Source of the DNA: Calonectria ilicicola
Lineage: Eukaryota > Ascomycota > Sordariomycetes > Hypocreales > Nectriaceae
Length of the DNA: 64,000 nt
NCBI GenBank assembly: GCA_020809705.1
Contig: CP085827.1
Span: 6,510,001 to 6,574,000 of the forward strand
Direction: 5' to 3'
Shown: in pieces, positions 22,401 to 35,512 of the stretch
How the letters are laid out: each line of letters begins with the position of its first letter
Numbering within the stretch: the stretch's first letter is position 1
The notes under the pieces: model-generated
Seen by the model: only the letters and a program-made list of their open reading frames with translations
Told to the model about the DNA's origin: nothing
The model's database searches: none
Made by a program: the position numbers and the translations under genes

Positions 22401-23691
22401 AGTGACTGCTCTACTGGTGATTTCGCTGCTCTTCTGGATGAACGTATGAGGAACAGTTGAGAGAGAGCAATTTTATTGCAACACCTTATTGGGGAAGTAC
22501 AGTTTTAAATCGACTATTCACGATCTAATGCAGCATTCCACCAAGGCCAGATTGTTCTAATTGTCGCATTTTTGCGTGCATAACGCCACCCAACTGGGTA
22601 CCGCGATAATATGTGAATTATATCTCGCTGATAAACTACGCAAGTGACATAGAGACATGCGCCTTGCTGGTGTTTGCGAGATGAGAATCAGGCGCACTGT
22701 GCATACATCCCTTTCAACATGCTAAAGCAGCCATCTGGCTTGAGTATAAATGTCCGTAGCCAAGAATTCGACCATTTTCTTGTACCAGTTATTACCTTAT
22801 TACTGCCGCGGACCTTAGTATGAGACATGGCGCATTGCGAAGTCAGGCAGCTCCAATAGCACAGGCACACTCGGTTCCCATAACAGGAGAGAGGCCATGG
22901 GGTGGAGGCACTCTCATAAAAACTAACGAAATATCTTTTGCGATATCCATTAGCCGCCTATGGTATTAAAGGGGGTAGGTAAGTGAGAGGAAACCATATT
23001 GCATCTCCAGTGAGCGTTACCGTTGACACGTAGGCATGACCTCACTATGCGGAGGTGATTCGCGCTTCCACAAGGCTAGGCTGTGATTTGTGCTTATTTA
23101 CAGTTTCCATATCTTTGGGGAAATAGCACTCGCTTGATACGGCTTCAGCTCAGACCTGTTGTGTTTGAAATGAGTTTACAGGATGCAGGACTCGCCAAGG
23201 CGGTGCTCTAGCCTGATGTGGCTGGTTGACATTGCCCAGGTCGACTTGTGGCTGATCGTTATCTGGGAGACTATTGACCTTTGCATACCCTGCCTGATTT
23301 GTAGTGGAGGTTGGCTGAGGACCTTTGCCACGAAAAGTAAATGGTGGCTTTTTGAGCCAGACCAACAAGCAAATCACGGTCTGCCACGATACATATACCT
23401 AAACACGCGATAGTCACTGTCGGAAGGTGACTTTACCTATGTATTGACACCTAGCATTTCTCTCTAGAGAGTTGAAATGAATAGCCCTGAGCTTATAGTT
23501 CGTGAGTCTGATGCCCGCTTATATGTTCCTGCGTGTGGCGCTGTTGTCGGCTATTGGATCTTGTGGGATCCCACTGGTACTTTGCTCAATATTATATTTT
23601 TATGGAGCCAAGGGTTTACTTTTTTCTCTTTTTGCATTTAAGTATTAATTGCATCTAACTAAGATTAAATCGGCCGTAATGACATTTATCT
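19404..23691. other. Gene-free 4.3 kb stretch inside the metabolite locus
   Basis: No gene could be supported. Open frames of 60-153 codons occur (largest 20866-21327, 153 aa, no family features). Between about 21400 and 22030 several short frames on the plus strand have a protein-like look (for example MPHYATGDFGFTALEGLTLL) but cannot be joined. The stretch could hold decayed genes. Confidence 0.4.
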
Positions 23692-25148
23692 CTAGTCTGC
23701 GGAAGCTGTATTGTTGTTGCTCTTCTCATCCGCGGTCCGAGCCTCCTCAACAATCGAAATGTTGGTAGTGCAAACTATAGCCAAAGTCTTTGATGAGTTT
23801 TGTGATTCTACATCCTGCCGGAAATTTTTGTGGGATGAAAAGTTCACTGGTGCTTCCGACTGACAGGTTTCTTCGTTTAGCTTAGCATATGACCTGGTCC
23901 CTATCGTCGGTGTTCTGACATGTTTTGCGGCGCTATGGCTGCCTCCGAAAGTCTCAAGCCCTATTGAGCGCGACTCGGCATCTGTGGCCTTCGTACTAAG
24001 CTTCCCTTTTACCCAGCGGAGGATTGCAGTTTCCTTAAGAATATTGGGGAGACAGGGAATGCAGAAAACAAAGAACCCACAGGACATTTCCACTGCAGCC
24101 CATAACAGGAGCTTTGCTATCGTATATGTGTTGTCTTTGTTCTCCTTATTAATAACTGTGGTGCCTAATCTGGCACCTGCGGCAACACAGGCACTTTCTC
24201 GGGGGCTTTGGTCAGTTTTGATGCAAAATTCATCGGAGGGGCGGCTATAGAATCTCTGGGGAATTACTCACACCAAACCCAATCCAAAGACAATAGAAAT
24301 TCCCAACTTTCTTCGTAGCGACATCTTCAGTCTCCATATCCTTTGCTGCGGTAGAAGAAATATGGCGATATCACCTCCCAAATGAACGGCTGCTACGATG
24401 ACTTGGAAGGCATATATATCCCAGCATTCTCTTTCCATAGCAACGTACCATATACTCTTATATGGAGTGCAATGTGTGTGTAGGGCCAGGATTATTGCAA
24501 CACTGGCAACTACCTGCAAGAATATAACGATGGTACACATCCAAAAGAAAGGGCTCTTCTTTTTATTACTTGGAATGAATATGCGACACCACTCAATAAG
24601 GATGGAGGCCTTGAGCGAAGGCAGTACGACTGAGAAGCAACTGCCAAAAATAAGTACCAGCTATAATTTATCAGCACATCTGAAAAGGATATTTTATGAA
24701 AGGCGTACATATTGGGTTCTGATTAGTTCTCTCAAATGGATATCCCATTGATGTACGTAGTAGCCTGGGGCATCTTGGAATTCGATCATTGCCCACACAC
24801 ATCCCCAGAAACAGCCCTTTACATGACTTCTTGTTAGAATCGATCCTTAGTTTTTATAATGTGTATCAGTGTGTATCCTACGTAGCCAGCGATGGCGAGA
24901 GCTATATAATTACCAAGTTAGTGGATTTTCGTTCCAGTGCGTTGCTCATTGGTTGTGTGCATACCTTCCTCTATTTGAAACTTTCTAGTCAAAATTAATC
25001 TTCCATACATTCGAAGAAAAAAGCATGTTGTGCTGAAGATTCCACAGAACGCAATGACGAACTTTGCCAGCCCATTACGGTTAGCAGGGTCACTGAAATT
25101 GGGCGTTATTCCCTCAGGCGGCGTGAGGGCAGGTGCATCAAGGTCCAT
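23692..25148 (-). CDS. Pth11-like integral membrane receptor (rhodopsin-domain fungal GPCR family)
   Basis: Seven-helix plasma-membrane protein of the Pth11-like/SAT4 family (PF20684 type), proposed sensors in filamentous ascomycetes. Five exons in phase: 25148-24965, 24901-24882 (20 nt), 24816-24709, 24660-24272 and 24205-23692, giving 404 aa. The match is clear over the helices: FVIAFCGIFSTTCFFLRMYG, APGYYVHQWDIHLRELIRTQ, KASILIEWCRIFIPSNKK, FFWMCTIVIFLQVVASVAII, GDIAIFLLPQQRIWRLKMSL, KLLLWAAVEMSCGFFVFCIP. The tail of about 110 residues is Ser/Thr/Glu-rich and cytoplasmic. No CFEM domain precedes helix 1. The N-terminus opens MDLDAPALTPPEG, and upstream in-frame ATGs (for example 25247) are less likely starts. 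Transcribed in the same direction as the PKS, whose stop lies 1.06 kb away. Confidence 0.88.
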
Positions 25149-26208
25149 GTTGCTCCGATGCATGTATTCATGCCGCCTTAGCGGTTGAGTAGACCAAGTG
25201 TGCGATGTTCTCTTCGGGGATTGAATCAAACCGACGGGGGCTATCACTATATTTACACTAAGCAGCCTCGATACAGCGGTGGCGTTTGGCTGTGCACGGG
25301 CATTCGCAGTCGTCCCTTATATCACTCGCAGGATGCCAAAGTTTGAATAGTCTGCACTCAGGGTGTCCCATGTGATCACCCCTGTGACTCCGGATCAAAG
25401 CGAGAAGCAGGCATCAGATCCTGAGGACCTAGAAATCAGAGTTTTGGGTGGATTGTTCGGTGATATAGTCTCAACCCATAACATAACTTTGTGCTAAAAA
25501 TTATCTAGTTAGGTAGGCTGATCTGACACACATGGAGTACCTTGAAAATCCGTCTCAGTCTATATCTCAGTTTTCTATTTCTCGCATTACCTTTATTCAG
25601 TGATTTGATTTTGTCTAGGTTGTTGCGTGCCACGCTGGGCTACGTATGAATGCATCCAAAGTTTCTCAAATGAGCAACAAAGACAAGATTGCACCATTTC
25701 AGCTCCCGAATCGCCCGATTGGATGAAAAAAAATTATGTTGAGCCAGGTTTACTTTCTACATTCCTCCGTTTTACTAGCGGCATGGAGCGATTAATCTGA
25801 CAGGTGGGTTTGCAAGGTTTCATGGAAATTAACCGTATTCTATTCGGTGCCCGCGGGTTCCAGAGCCACTTCCACCTCCCCAGGCAATCCACCCTTGATT
25901 ATACTGAGTGCATTTCATTCCAAGGAGTTGGGTAATGATAAAAACATCATTGTATTTCCTGGTATTCTTTTCAAAGGTTATCAAAGCTCTCGGATCCATT
26001 AAAACATGAATCAGGCATAGCAATTATTTTGTTCTATAATTTTAGTGTCGTTGCAGGTCACAAAGATGATTTGGTCCCCAAATAAAGCATTATGGCCAAT
26101 CACGATATTTCAATATGTAACTCTCTACCATAACCATTTGATCCTCTCTCTTTTGCATTTTTATCCATTTCATATCTAACATCACTATACATATACGTCC
26201 GCTCTCTC
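25149..26208. other. Intergenic between PKS 3' end and receptor 5' end
   Basis: About 1.06 kb without a recognisable gene. Holds the 3' flank of the PKS and the promoter of the receptor gene. Confidence 0.5.
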
Positions 26209-29200
26209 TCAGACTGGAACAATCAACTCACTCTTACCGGCAACAAATTTCGCAAACTCGGTCAAAGACGGTGACTGAATAATCTCAAACACAGATACTT
26301 TTGCCTTAGCTGCGCTGTTAAGCCAGTTTCGCAACTCAACCGCAACCAGGGAATCCACGCCATAATGTGACATTGGCAAACTAGCCTCGATCTCCACAGC
26401 AGCGATACTGAAAATGTCTGACATCTTCTTGATCAGTGCATCAGAAATTAGCTTTACAGCATCAGTAACAGTCGTGTTTGGCGTCGCGAGGGTTTGGTTC
26501 AACATGGCTGTCGTATCCTCAGTATCTACCGCGATAGGGCCATTTGAGAGGGTTCTTAGTGTAGATAGACGAAGAGTCGAGAACCGGCGATCTTGTTTCA
26601 ATTTTGCGCCCTCTGGGACTGTATCCCATCGCGCCAAGCAAGTGATAATCTGGCTATCATCGGGGCTCGATCGAAGAGGTCGACGAATACCTTCTTCGAC
26701 CAGACGAAGAAGATGTTCAATTTCAAGAGCTGGAGCAATGCCGCCTTGGCTCATTGCTTTGTGAATGCGAGAGCGATTTGAATCATCTTGTTCAGCAACA
26801 AAACCAACAGACTTGACTTCACCAACGTCTATGACGACAGCGGGAAGACCGAGAGAGGTTCTGTGCCTGGCAAGCGCATCTTGGAAGGCGTTTCCAGCGT
26901 TATAGTTGGCTTGGGATGGGTTTCCAAAAATACCAGCCAATGAGGACATCATGATAAAGAAGGAGAGCTTAGGCAGATTCTTATGCAGGTTCATGGTACC
27001 TGCGATCTTGGGCAAAACACCGCGGCGCCATTGCTCAAAGGTCATCCTTTCAAAAACCGTGTCCTGTAATGGTTAGAATTACTCATGCGTGCAATACGAT
27101 GAGAGTCACTTACATCCAAAACCATAGCCAGAGTGACGACTCCGCGAATGGGTGGGAGAATACCAGAAATTTCAGATACGACCTTAACCAAGCTTTCTTC
27201 GTTGGCGACATCGCAATTGCGAATACACAAGTTACATCCCTCCGCCTCGGCTTCCTTGATCAAAGTGGGGGCAACTGGATGTGACTCTGCCCGACGCGAA
27301 ACGAGGAGAATGTTTTTAGCTCCTTTTTGAACCATCCATTGGGCCATATTACGACCAATACCACCAAGACCACCAACAATTAGGTATGTGCTATTGGGGT
27401 CCCCAAGGTTCACTGGACGAGATTTATCCACAACCTCATTAAGGGTCAGCTTTCGTTTCTAAACAGTAAAAAGGTGCATACCTTAACAAGATCCCCAGGG
27501 CGGGGCACAAGCACCACCTTTCCGAGATGTTTACCACTCTGCAATTGCCGAAATGCGCTCTCGATATCAGTAATGGGATACTTGTTGATAGGGTATACGA
27601 AACGGATCGCGCCCTCGGAGTATAGTTTGACGCATGCTTGCAGAGCGCGCCTGTAAACAAGCTTCCTGTCGTCCATCAAAGTGGCCGCGTCAACACCGAA
27701 AAATGTTACACAGCGAGTAAATGCACCCATTTCAAGGAAATGGTTTGCTTCGGTATCAACCTTTCCAATCTCAAGGAACCTACCGAACTGGCCGATGCAT
27801 CCCCAAGAGGCTTTGAGAAGAGGCCCTGAAAGCGAGTTAAGAATTACATCAACACCTTTGCCACCCGTTTTCTTCATAATGGCCGAGGCAAATGTGGCGT
27901 CTCGACTGGAGAAGATATGATCGGGATTAATTCCATATCGCTGAATAAGGAAATTCTTTTTGGCTTCAGTACTGCACGTGGTGTAGATTTCAGCCCCGAT
28001 GTATTGAGCCAGCATGATGGCAGCCTGGCCAACACCGCCAGTTCCGGCATGAATCAAAACCTTTTCTCCCTTCTCCAAACGTGCAAGGTCAACAAAACAG
28101 TGGTACGTGGTTACATAGATTGTAGGCATTGAAGCACCTTCCTCAAAGGAAACATCTTCAGGGATTTTGACAAAGTCTCTCCAATATGAGCGGGCGACGT
28201 TGGCGATGTTTCCTCTATACATGCCACAAACACGGTCACCAACCTTGTAGCCACTCTCTTCGCAGTCTGGACCAATACCAATGATTACACCTGAGACCTC
28301 ATGAATTGGCTCGCCATCAATCCGACCAAGAGCACACATAATGTCTCTAAAGTTTAGACCAGAAGCTTTGGTCTCAATATCGATCTGGCCGCTTGGGATC
28401 TGAGCTTCGTGACTGTGGTCATCGGTAAAATACATATCACTAAGTAAACCAGTCTTCCCGTTCCTCCACATCAATATGCGTCCTGGTTGGTTGAAGGGCT
28501 GCATATTAGCAGGGGAAGAAATAGGAAATTTGCTCGCTGAATTGTCTTCAACCTTATCAGGGTATACACGAGAAATGTGAAGAATGTTATCCTTGACAGC
28601 ATATTCACTTTCAACATCAGAAATGTTCTTATTGAAATCGAAGCTTTCACAAAAGACATTGACGATGTGACTGATTTCTTCCTCGGTCCAAGTATTTTCG
28701 TTTCTTTGGAGATCGAGGTGGATGCAACGCTTGCTCGAGTCTTCTTGCCTCATGGTTCGAAGAAGTCCTTGAGCTTGCGCATACAAGGGCTTCTTTGCGT
28801 CAGAAAGCCCTCCACGGCTAAGCCATAAAATGCCTTTGCTCGAGATCAGAAGATCTTGCATCTTAATAAATGCATCCTTTTCCATGTTATTCATAAAAGG
28901 ATCTTCCATCTCGGCAGTAAAAATGCAAACCCTGTCCTGAACTTGAGTTTCACCGAGGTTCCCAATAGCAGGCTGAGATCCAGTTATAGCCTCAATGTCC
29001 GAGGCAAGTTCACTGAGCCAATGATGGGGCGGCGGATTCGTGTAGACGATAGAGACTGGGGAAAATAACTTGGGGGCCGGGGTTGCTGTGGCCATAATAA
29101 TATTTGCAGACAACCTAAGAGGGTCTGTATGGTCAGGGATAGCAAAATTAATGGCGCCAAACCCCTCTTCTCTAAAAACTCTCTCCCATACGTGGAGAGG

Positions 29201-32200
29201 GGCATTGGGGCTCATCTTTCGGCCTTCCTCTTCGCCTAACCACCAGCCAGGTAAAGTACCAAATATGAGCTGGGTGTCCAGTTGGTCTTGAACACATTCA
29301 ATCATAAGAAGCTTTCCACCTGGCTTAAGTAGTCTTCTGACATTAGAAATAGTCCTATTCAGGGACTTGGTTGCATGAAGGACAGCGGACGCCACGATTA
29401 AATCGTAGGTGCCAGTCTCGAACCCTTGCTCGCCAGGATCAACCTCGATATCAAGCTTCTTAAAGTCCATCATACTCTCCCATCCTGCAAATTTATGCCT
29501 TGCCGCCTCAAAGAAACCGGAAGAGACATCAGTAAAGTGGTAACTTCCCAGTAGAGTGCCAGAGCCATCACCTCGAGCGGCAAAACCATTGAGAACGGAA
29601 GTTGTAGCGCCACCAGTTCCACCTCCGATTTCCAAAACTTTGGCGCCTGCATTCTTGACAGCATATAGTTCTACCACTTTTTCAAGCTGTGGATAAATGC
29701 GCGATTTAAAGCGGGGAATCTCCATATAATAGCGGTTTAGGAGATTTTCCTTCATCATGAGCTCAAGAGGTGTGACCTCGCCACGGATAATATCCGCGAG
29801 CTCAGGCCCGACCCGACACAAAAGTTCGCCGGCCGCATTCATATCGGTTATCTCATCGAATAGCATTTGTTGCAAACCCATACTAGCAGTGTGCCAGTTG
29901 GAGCTTCCTTGGCCTCCGGCCCCAAGTTGCTCCTTTGCAGCCATATCTGCAATAGCTTGCATCCAACCATAAAAGATCTTCTGATGCCACGCCCATTGGC
30001 TCTGATCTTCGCCATCAAGTTCTTCCAGTGCATTTTTAATAAAGTAGTATGTGGCACGGACGCACTTATCTTCAAACTCGGCTTCTTCAGGATCGGGTGT
30101 CATGACGATTGAGTTCTGGATATTGACAGGCATATTATCCATCACGTCAGGCTCCCAGCGACTCTTGAAGCAAAATCCAGAATCACCGTGTGATATGTTT
30201 TTCAAATCCTTCGGAATGGCCTGAGCAAAAAATCCTTTGATTTGTAGGAATGAAGTAGCGTCCTTTTCGGCATCCTCGTTTACCACAGTGATGTCCGCAC
30301 TCGAGCCCTTTTTGCTTGACTTGACCACTTCTGTGAATGCTTGAAGCTTCTCACCGCTGCGTCTATTCATGTTAACGGGAATAAACATGTTGTTGATTGA
30401 ACGAGGAAGCACCATCGATCCGTTGCTCAATTTATCAACCATGTCCACATATGCTGACTGGATAATGGCATCTAAAGTGCCTGGGTGGAGAATATAGTCA
30501 GTAGTATCAGATGCTGCAGAAGACACAACCAGGCCCGAAATACCCTTGGTTCCAGAAGTCTTGCTGCAAGTTAAGTTCTGGAATATGGGGCCGTGGTAGA
30601 AACCCATTTCACGAAGGCTAGCGTAGAAAGCATCAATGTCAAGTTGACGGGATTTAGCGTCCAGAGCGAAGTACGAGTCTGCCTGAGGGGCCGTCTCTAA
30701 CTGAGCTGTAGGAGCCTTCGCAGCACTCCCCATTTCAGCCATAACATAACCCTTGCAGTGCCGAGTCCAATTCTCGCCATTGGGAATTGAGGAAACATCA
30801 AATTCATACCAGCCTTCGCAATCGAGTTCTTTCTCGCTACAGAAGCGCAAAGATAAACGCACCTCAATGCCAGTAGATGATTCAGGAATAGCAAGAGCGT
30901 TGCTTATATCGATATCTCGAAGGCTAAATCCCCGAATTGTCTCTTTATCCTGATCAGTCAACAGGCGCGCAGCCTCAATAGCCATGGCTACATAAGCCGC
31001 CCCTGGAAGAACGATCTTATTTTCAACCTTATGGTCGACCAACCACTCTATTGAGTCTGACTTGAGGAAGTTCCTCCAAGAGAATGTCAGAGCATTATCT
31101 CCAGGGACGCGGTAACCAACAAGTTCGTGTGGAGGGCATGATTGGAATCTGTGCTCTCTACTCACACGCGACTCAGTCCAGTAACGCTTGCCGTGGTTCC
31201 AAGCATATGATGGGAGCCCAGTAAGAAGTTTGGACTTTTTTTCTTTAGGCTTAAGATTAATAGAACCAACCGAAACAGGATATCCTCGCTGGAAAAGCTC
31301 GCATGTGAGCTCTTGCATGGTCTGCACAGCGTCGGTGGAACGTTTGAGGCAGGAAATGTAAGGTAGTTTCTGTTCCCCTAGAATAGATCGAATAGGACCA
31401 GAAAGAGTCGAATGTGCGCCAACCTCAAGAATCAAGTCGACGTACGATTTCCTACTGCCCTCCTCCTCGGGCCCAAAGCACATATTATCAAAGGCTTGAT
31501 TGAATAGTACTGGGCTTGTCAGGTTATTGACCCAATGCTCAGGAGCCAGCGCTTCGGGGGACTCCAAAATCTCGCCAGTGACGGGAGAGGCAAATCGTGC
31601 ACCAGTCCAACTACTGTAATTTTGATTAGGTAGAATAGACTTGAGCTTTTCAACATATTCCTCTGCCATGTGTTGCATATGATGAGAGTGGTACGCTAGA
31701 GGAACCTTGAGCTTCCTGGCGAAGATGTTATCTGCCTTAAGTCGTGCTTCAACCTCTTCAATTGCATCCATATCTCCAGAAATAGTTATACTATTCTGGC
31801 TATTGATACATGCGACAACAACCTTACCACCTGCAGTATCAGTGATATACTTCTCGGCATCCTCGGCGCTTATTCCAGCTGCTAGCATCCCACCAGAAAG
31901 AGCTAATTGGTTCTGGTACTTGAGCGCGAGTTCACCTCGGTAATACACAACCCCGAGTGCTTGCTTAAAGGTCAAGGCGCGGACAGCATACGCAGCTGCG
32001 ATTTCACCGCTGGAGTGACTAGTAACAGCTGATGGAATCACTCCCCAATCAGTGAGGAGATCGACGAGACAAAGTTGAAGCGCGACGTTGATGGGTTGTG
32101 AGATATTGGTCGCGTGAACTTGTGTAGAAGCTTCGTCACGCATAAGTTCATCTAAAAAATGTCAATAAAAGATTAGATCATGAAGCCCAGAAATACACAC

Positions 32201-34180
32201 CATATAGTGACCAGCTAGCTCCATAGCTCTCTTTCAAAATTTTATCGGCTTCACGGAGGGATGCCTGAAACGCGGGGTATTTTCCAATTAATTCACGACC
32301 CATTGCGTGCCACTGGGCACCTTGTCCGTTGAATACCATACCGATACGAGGCTGCTTGGGGGAAAATGTGGATTTCAGGGCGGGGCTCTCCAGATTGTCT
32401 GCTAGCTCGGCCAAGCTGCGTGCCCGCACGGCGGCTTTCCAAGAAAACACAGAGCGGCGTTCAGACAGTGTGTATGCGAGGTCATCAAGAGAGACTGTTT
32501 CGCCAGTTTCGAGGATCTTGCGAGCGTATTTTGCGTATCGCTCGACCCCGCCTCGTATTGCGGTAGAGTCTTTGGCACTGAAAACAAAGACCTTAAAATC
32601 CTCATCCTCTAATACCACATGGTCTTCAACTCCAGCCTGAGACAGTGGGGGGCCTTCCAAGACAACGTGGGCATTGCTACCCCCGTAACCAAAGTTATTT
32701 ATAGAGGCTCGAATAACCTTGTTTTCCGGCCATCTCATCAGGGATGTTGGGACCTTGATATTCCACTCCTCTACTGGAATTTCCGGGTTGTTCCTGATAT
32801 AATTCAAATTAGGAGGAATCGACTTGTTCTTGAGGGCAAAGGTGGTCTTGATGACGGCTGCAAGACCACTCACAGGCTCAGTGTGTCCAACATTTGTCTT
32901 TACTGAGCCAACAAGAACAGGATCGCGCTCAGGACGACTCCTACCAAATGTCCTGGCGATGGCCTCGGCTTCAATGGGATCACCGACCGCCGTGCCTGTC
33001 ATATGTGCTTCGACATATGCGGTTTGGGAGAGGTCCAATCCCAGGCGTTTGTAACAGGTTTCAATGAGCGTCTGCTGAGCCTCTTTTGAAGGGGATGTGA
33101 TGGTTGTGGTTTTACCATCCTGGTTTACATCAACTCCTCGAATAACCGAATAGATATTGTCACCGTTCTTCAAGGCTGATTCGAGGGGTTTGAGGACGAG
33201 TGATGCGACCCCTTCGCCACGCCCATAACCATGCGCCCTGTCGTCCCAAGCAAAGCATTTTCCTTCCTCTCCCAAAACACTAGTCCAAGGTCAGCTCACA
33301 TATCAATAGATATCGCACAAGTCAATGATACCCTTGCTTAACCATTCCAACCATTTGATCTCGACTGAAGAGAACAGACGCAGCTCCGACAATGGAAACA
33401 TCAGATGCTCCCGAGTAAAGCGTCTCGCAAGCCTGATGAAGTGCTGTCAGGCCAGATGAGCAGCCAGTATCTACTGTAACACTGGCGCCTTTGAAGTTAT
33501 AAAAGTGGGAAATGCGATTCGATAGCATAGCTTGACCATTGCCAGTAATGAATGAGCCGGGAATTCGTTCAGGATCATGCATCAGGAGGTCACAGTAATC
33601 CTTGGCGTAGACACCCGCGAACATGGATGTGTTGGACCCAGACAGGCTATCGATAGGGATACCAGCTATTATAATACATAGTCAATATTGGCGCAAGCAT
33701 CGAACGTAACTTGGGTGTAGCCTTTAACGTACCATTCTCCGTGGCTTCAAATACAGATTCAAGCAGCAACCGAACTTGAGGATCCATCCCCTAGGCTAGA
33801 TGAGTGATGCACAACAGTGACCTACAGTGTGAGTTACATACACTTGCCATATCGGTAGAATAGTTAAAGAAAGCGGCATCGAACAGTGCTGGGTCTTCTT
33901 TTAAAAAGTATCCGCCTTTTGGAAAATCCTAGGATGCACTGTTGAGCTTCAGGTATGAGAAAAGTCATTCACAACCTACCTTGGCTGCTTCGGGATTGAA
34001 CCTATTTTCAGGAATTGGTGACCATCCATCCTGGCCATTTGCACATAGTTCCCATAGCTTCGAAGGACTCGTCGCATCCCCTCCGAATCTGCAAGCCATG
34101 CCAACAATGGCAATGGGCATCTGCTTGTCAACATTGCAGCCGGTAGCTGAGTCTTTCTCGTTAGAGGTCGAAGGAGACAT
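26209..34180 (-). CDS. Highly reducing type I polyketide synthase (KS-AT-DH-MT-ER-KR-ACP)
   Basis: Iterative HR-PKS of about 2534 aa. Eight exons are inferred: 34180-33980, 33928-33842, 33790-33733, 33665-33332, 33279-32201, 32151-27482, 27434-27114 and 27063-26209. [14 protein letters not shown], active Cys in VDTGCSSG (about residue 184), His in [12 protein letters not shown] and [10 protein letters not shown]: Ser in [12 protein letters not shown] (about 632). [22 protein letters not shown] (about 956). C-methyltransferase: SAM loop [16 protein letters not shown] (about 1430). ER: NADPH loop [13 protein letters not shown] (about 1955). [14 protein letters not shown] (about 2155), with [19 protein letters not shown] carrying the Ser/Tyr/Asn set. 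ACP: phosphopantetheine Ser in GVDSLVAVE (about 2481). All catalytic residues are present, so a reduced, methylated chain is expected. No thioesterase follows the ACP. The 27435-27481 intron could alternatively be 32 nt. Product unknown. Confidence 0.96.
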
Positions 34181-34358
34181 TATTTGTGACAACGAATAAG
34201 TATGGTAGCAAGATATTCCGAGAATAGATTTAACAAGCAGGGCCAAGGGTAAAAGTGATTTGATGAACACTTTTATATTAATTATGTTTCACGGTTGAAG
34301 GAAAAGCTTTCATCGTCAGATTTCCAGTCCGGCCAATTACGGAATTACAACAGCTTCC

Positions 34359-34376
34359 AACTCGGACGTCGGAGTT
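34359..34376. promoter_or_regulatory. Inverted repeat AACTC-N8-GAGTT upstream of PKS
   Basis: AACTC (34359-34363) and GAGTT (34372-34376) flank GGACGTCG, itself centred on the palindrome GACGTC. About 180 bases upstream of the PKS start codon. Dyad sites with a CGG-type core are typical of Zn2Cys6 regulators; a bZIP/CRE-like reading (ACGTC) is also possible. Confidence 0.4.
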
Positions 34377-34643
34377 TGAAAAGCTGCGTAATATCAGGTG
34401 GGTCAACAGTCGTATAGCAAGCCACAAGAAACACGGAACGATTTCTTCGTCGCCGCCGCACGAGATGCCATTATTCCTGCCCTATACAGCCCTGCCAAAC
34501 AAAGGCGAACGCGCTGCAGACATAGTATCGGCCATTTCCTAGTTGGTAATTATCCCGGTTAAAGAGCGGCCATATTCGATCTCCGGCGCCGGATGCCGCC
34601 GACTACAAGGAGAATCAAACGTTCACCGACTGTGGGGCGAGCA

Positions 34644-34691
34644 CGAAGGATCTGACCCGCCCTTTTGGGGCGCGAAGGATCTGATCCACCC
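34644..34691. repeat. Direct repeat CGAAGGATCTGA, 29-bp period, in divergent promoter
   Basis: The 12-mer CGAAGGATCTGA occurs exactly at 34644-34655 and 34673-34684. Each copy is followed by a near-copy (CCCGCCC versus TCCACCC) and preceded by GGGGCG. A perfect 12-bp palindrome follows 16 bases after the second copy. Confidence 0.75.
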
Positions 34692-34699
34692 CTTTGTCT

Positions 34700-34711
34700 G
34701 CATACGTATGC
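34700..34711. promoter_or_regulatory. Perfect palindrome GCATACGTATGC
   Basis: A 12-bp perfect dyad about 520 bases upstream of the PKS start and 800 bases upstream of the permease start, adjacent to the direct repeat. Candidate homodimer binding site. Confidence 0.4.
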
Positions 34712-35512
34712 CCTAGATAATTTTCAGGTTCTAGTGTAAGTACGCCCTATTACCCAAAGTAGTCTAATTTTGATAGAGGATATAGGGTTTGTAAGCACGA
34801 AATGCTATTCTGAGCTTGGAGAGAAAGATTAGGTTTAATTTGAATTAAGCCAGTCCAAGTTGTAAGTGAATCACTTCTCTGAAGTGTCGAGGCATCGAAT
34901 GGACAAAACGAGAATTTAGCACTTGCGCGTGTATAATGAAGCAAATTGGTTCAGTTTCTCTATCATATCCTAATAGGAAAACATAGAATACAATGTCATG
35001 CCTCTTGCCTTGCAGCCTAGGTGATACAAAAATTTATTGAGCTGCCCACCGCCAAAGGCGTATTATTCAGCATTAATCTCTCAATTGCACGATGCCACAG
35101 GCTAATACTATTAAGTGACACAAGCCCGAAGAAACTCGGCAATTTTCAAGGGCCAGGATGCTGGAGATTTCCTAAATGAGCCCCTGGGTGATTTTCTTCG
35201 ACCTCTGAGTATACGTGGCGAAACTAGCCCAGGGATTGTCGCTTTCGCACCACCGGGACATGTTGTGGGTAACCCTCACGACCGTGCTACTTCCTTGGCG
35301 TAGGATTCCGAACTTCGCCAAAAACAATAAATTATGGGTCAAATTCAAGTCACAGAGAGAATCATGACCAGGGATGTTCCCCCTAAGCGTAAAGTTGGGG
35401 AGGGTTGTGAGTCAAGAAAACAAGGAGATAGTAAAAGCAGGTGCACGTCATTGATCGAAGCATTCGTCAAACTCACTCCATCATTCACTGAGACGCGGCT
35501 GGATTCAAACTC

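Larger units (their letters stand above)
34181..35512. promoter_or_regulatory. Shared divergent promoter of PKS and permease
   Basis: A 1.33 kb gene-free stretch between the PKS start (minus) and the permease start (plus). It contains a CCAAT motif at 34334-34338, an inverted repeat, a direct repeat and a palindrome (listed separately), all within about 0.55 kb of the PKS start. Such compact motif groups often bind cluster-specific regulators, but none has been shown here. Confidence 0.55.

Noticed and set aside
30753..32640. Many plus-strand frames inside the PKS
   Set aside because: All lie opposite the PKS coding exons and reflect its codon use.
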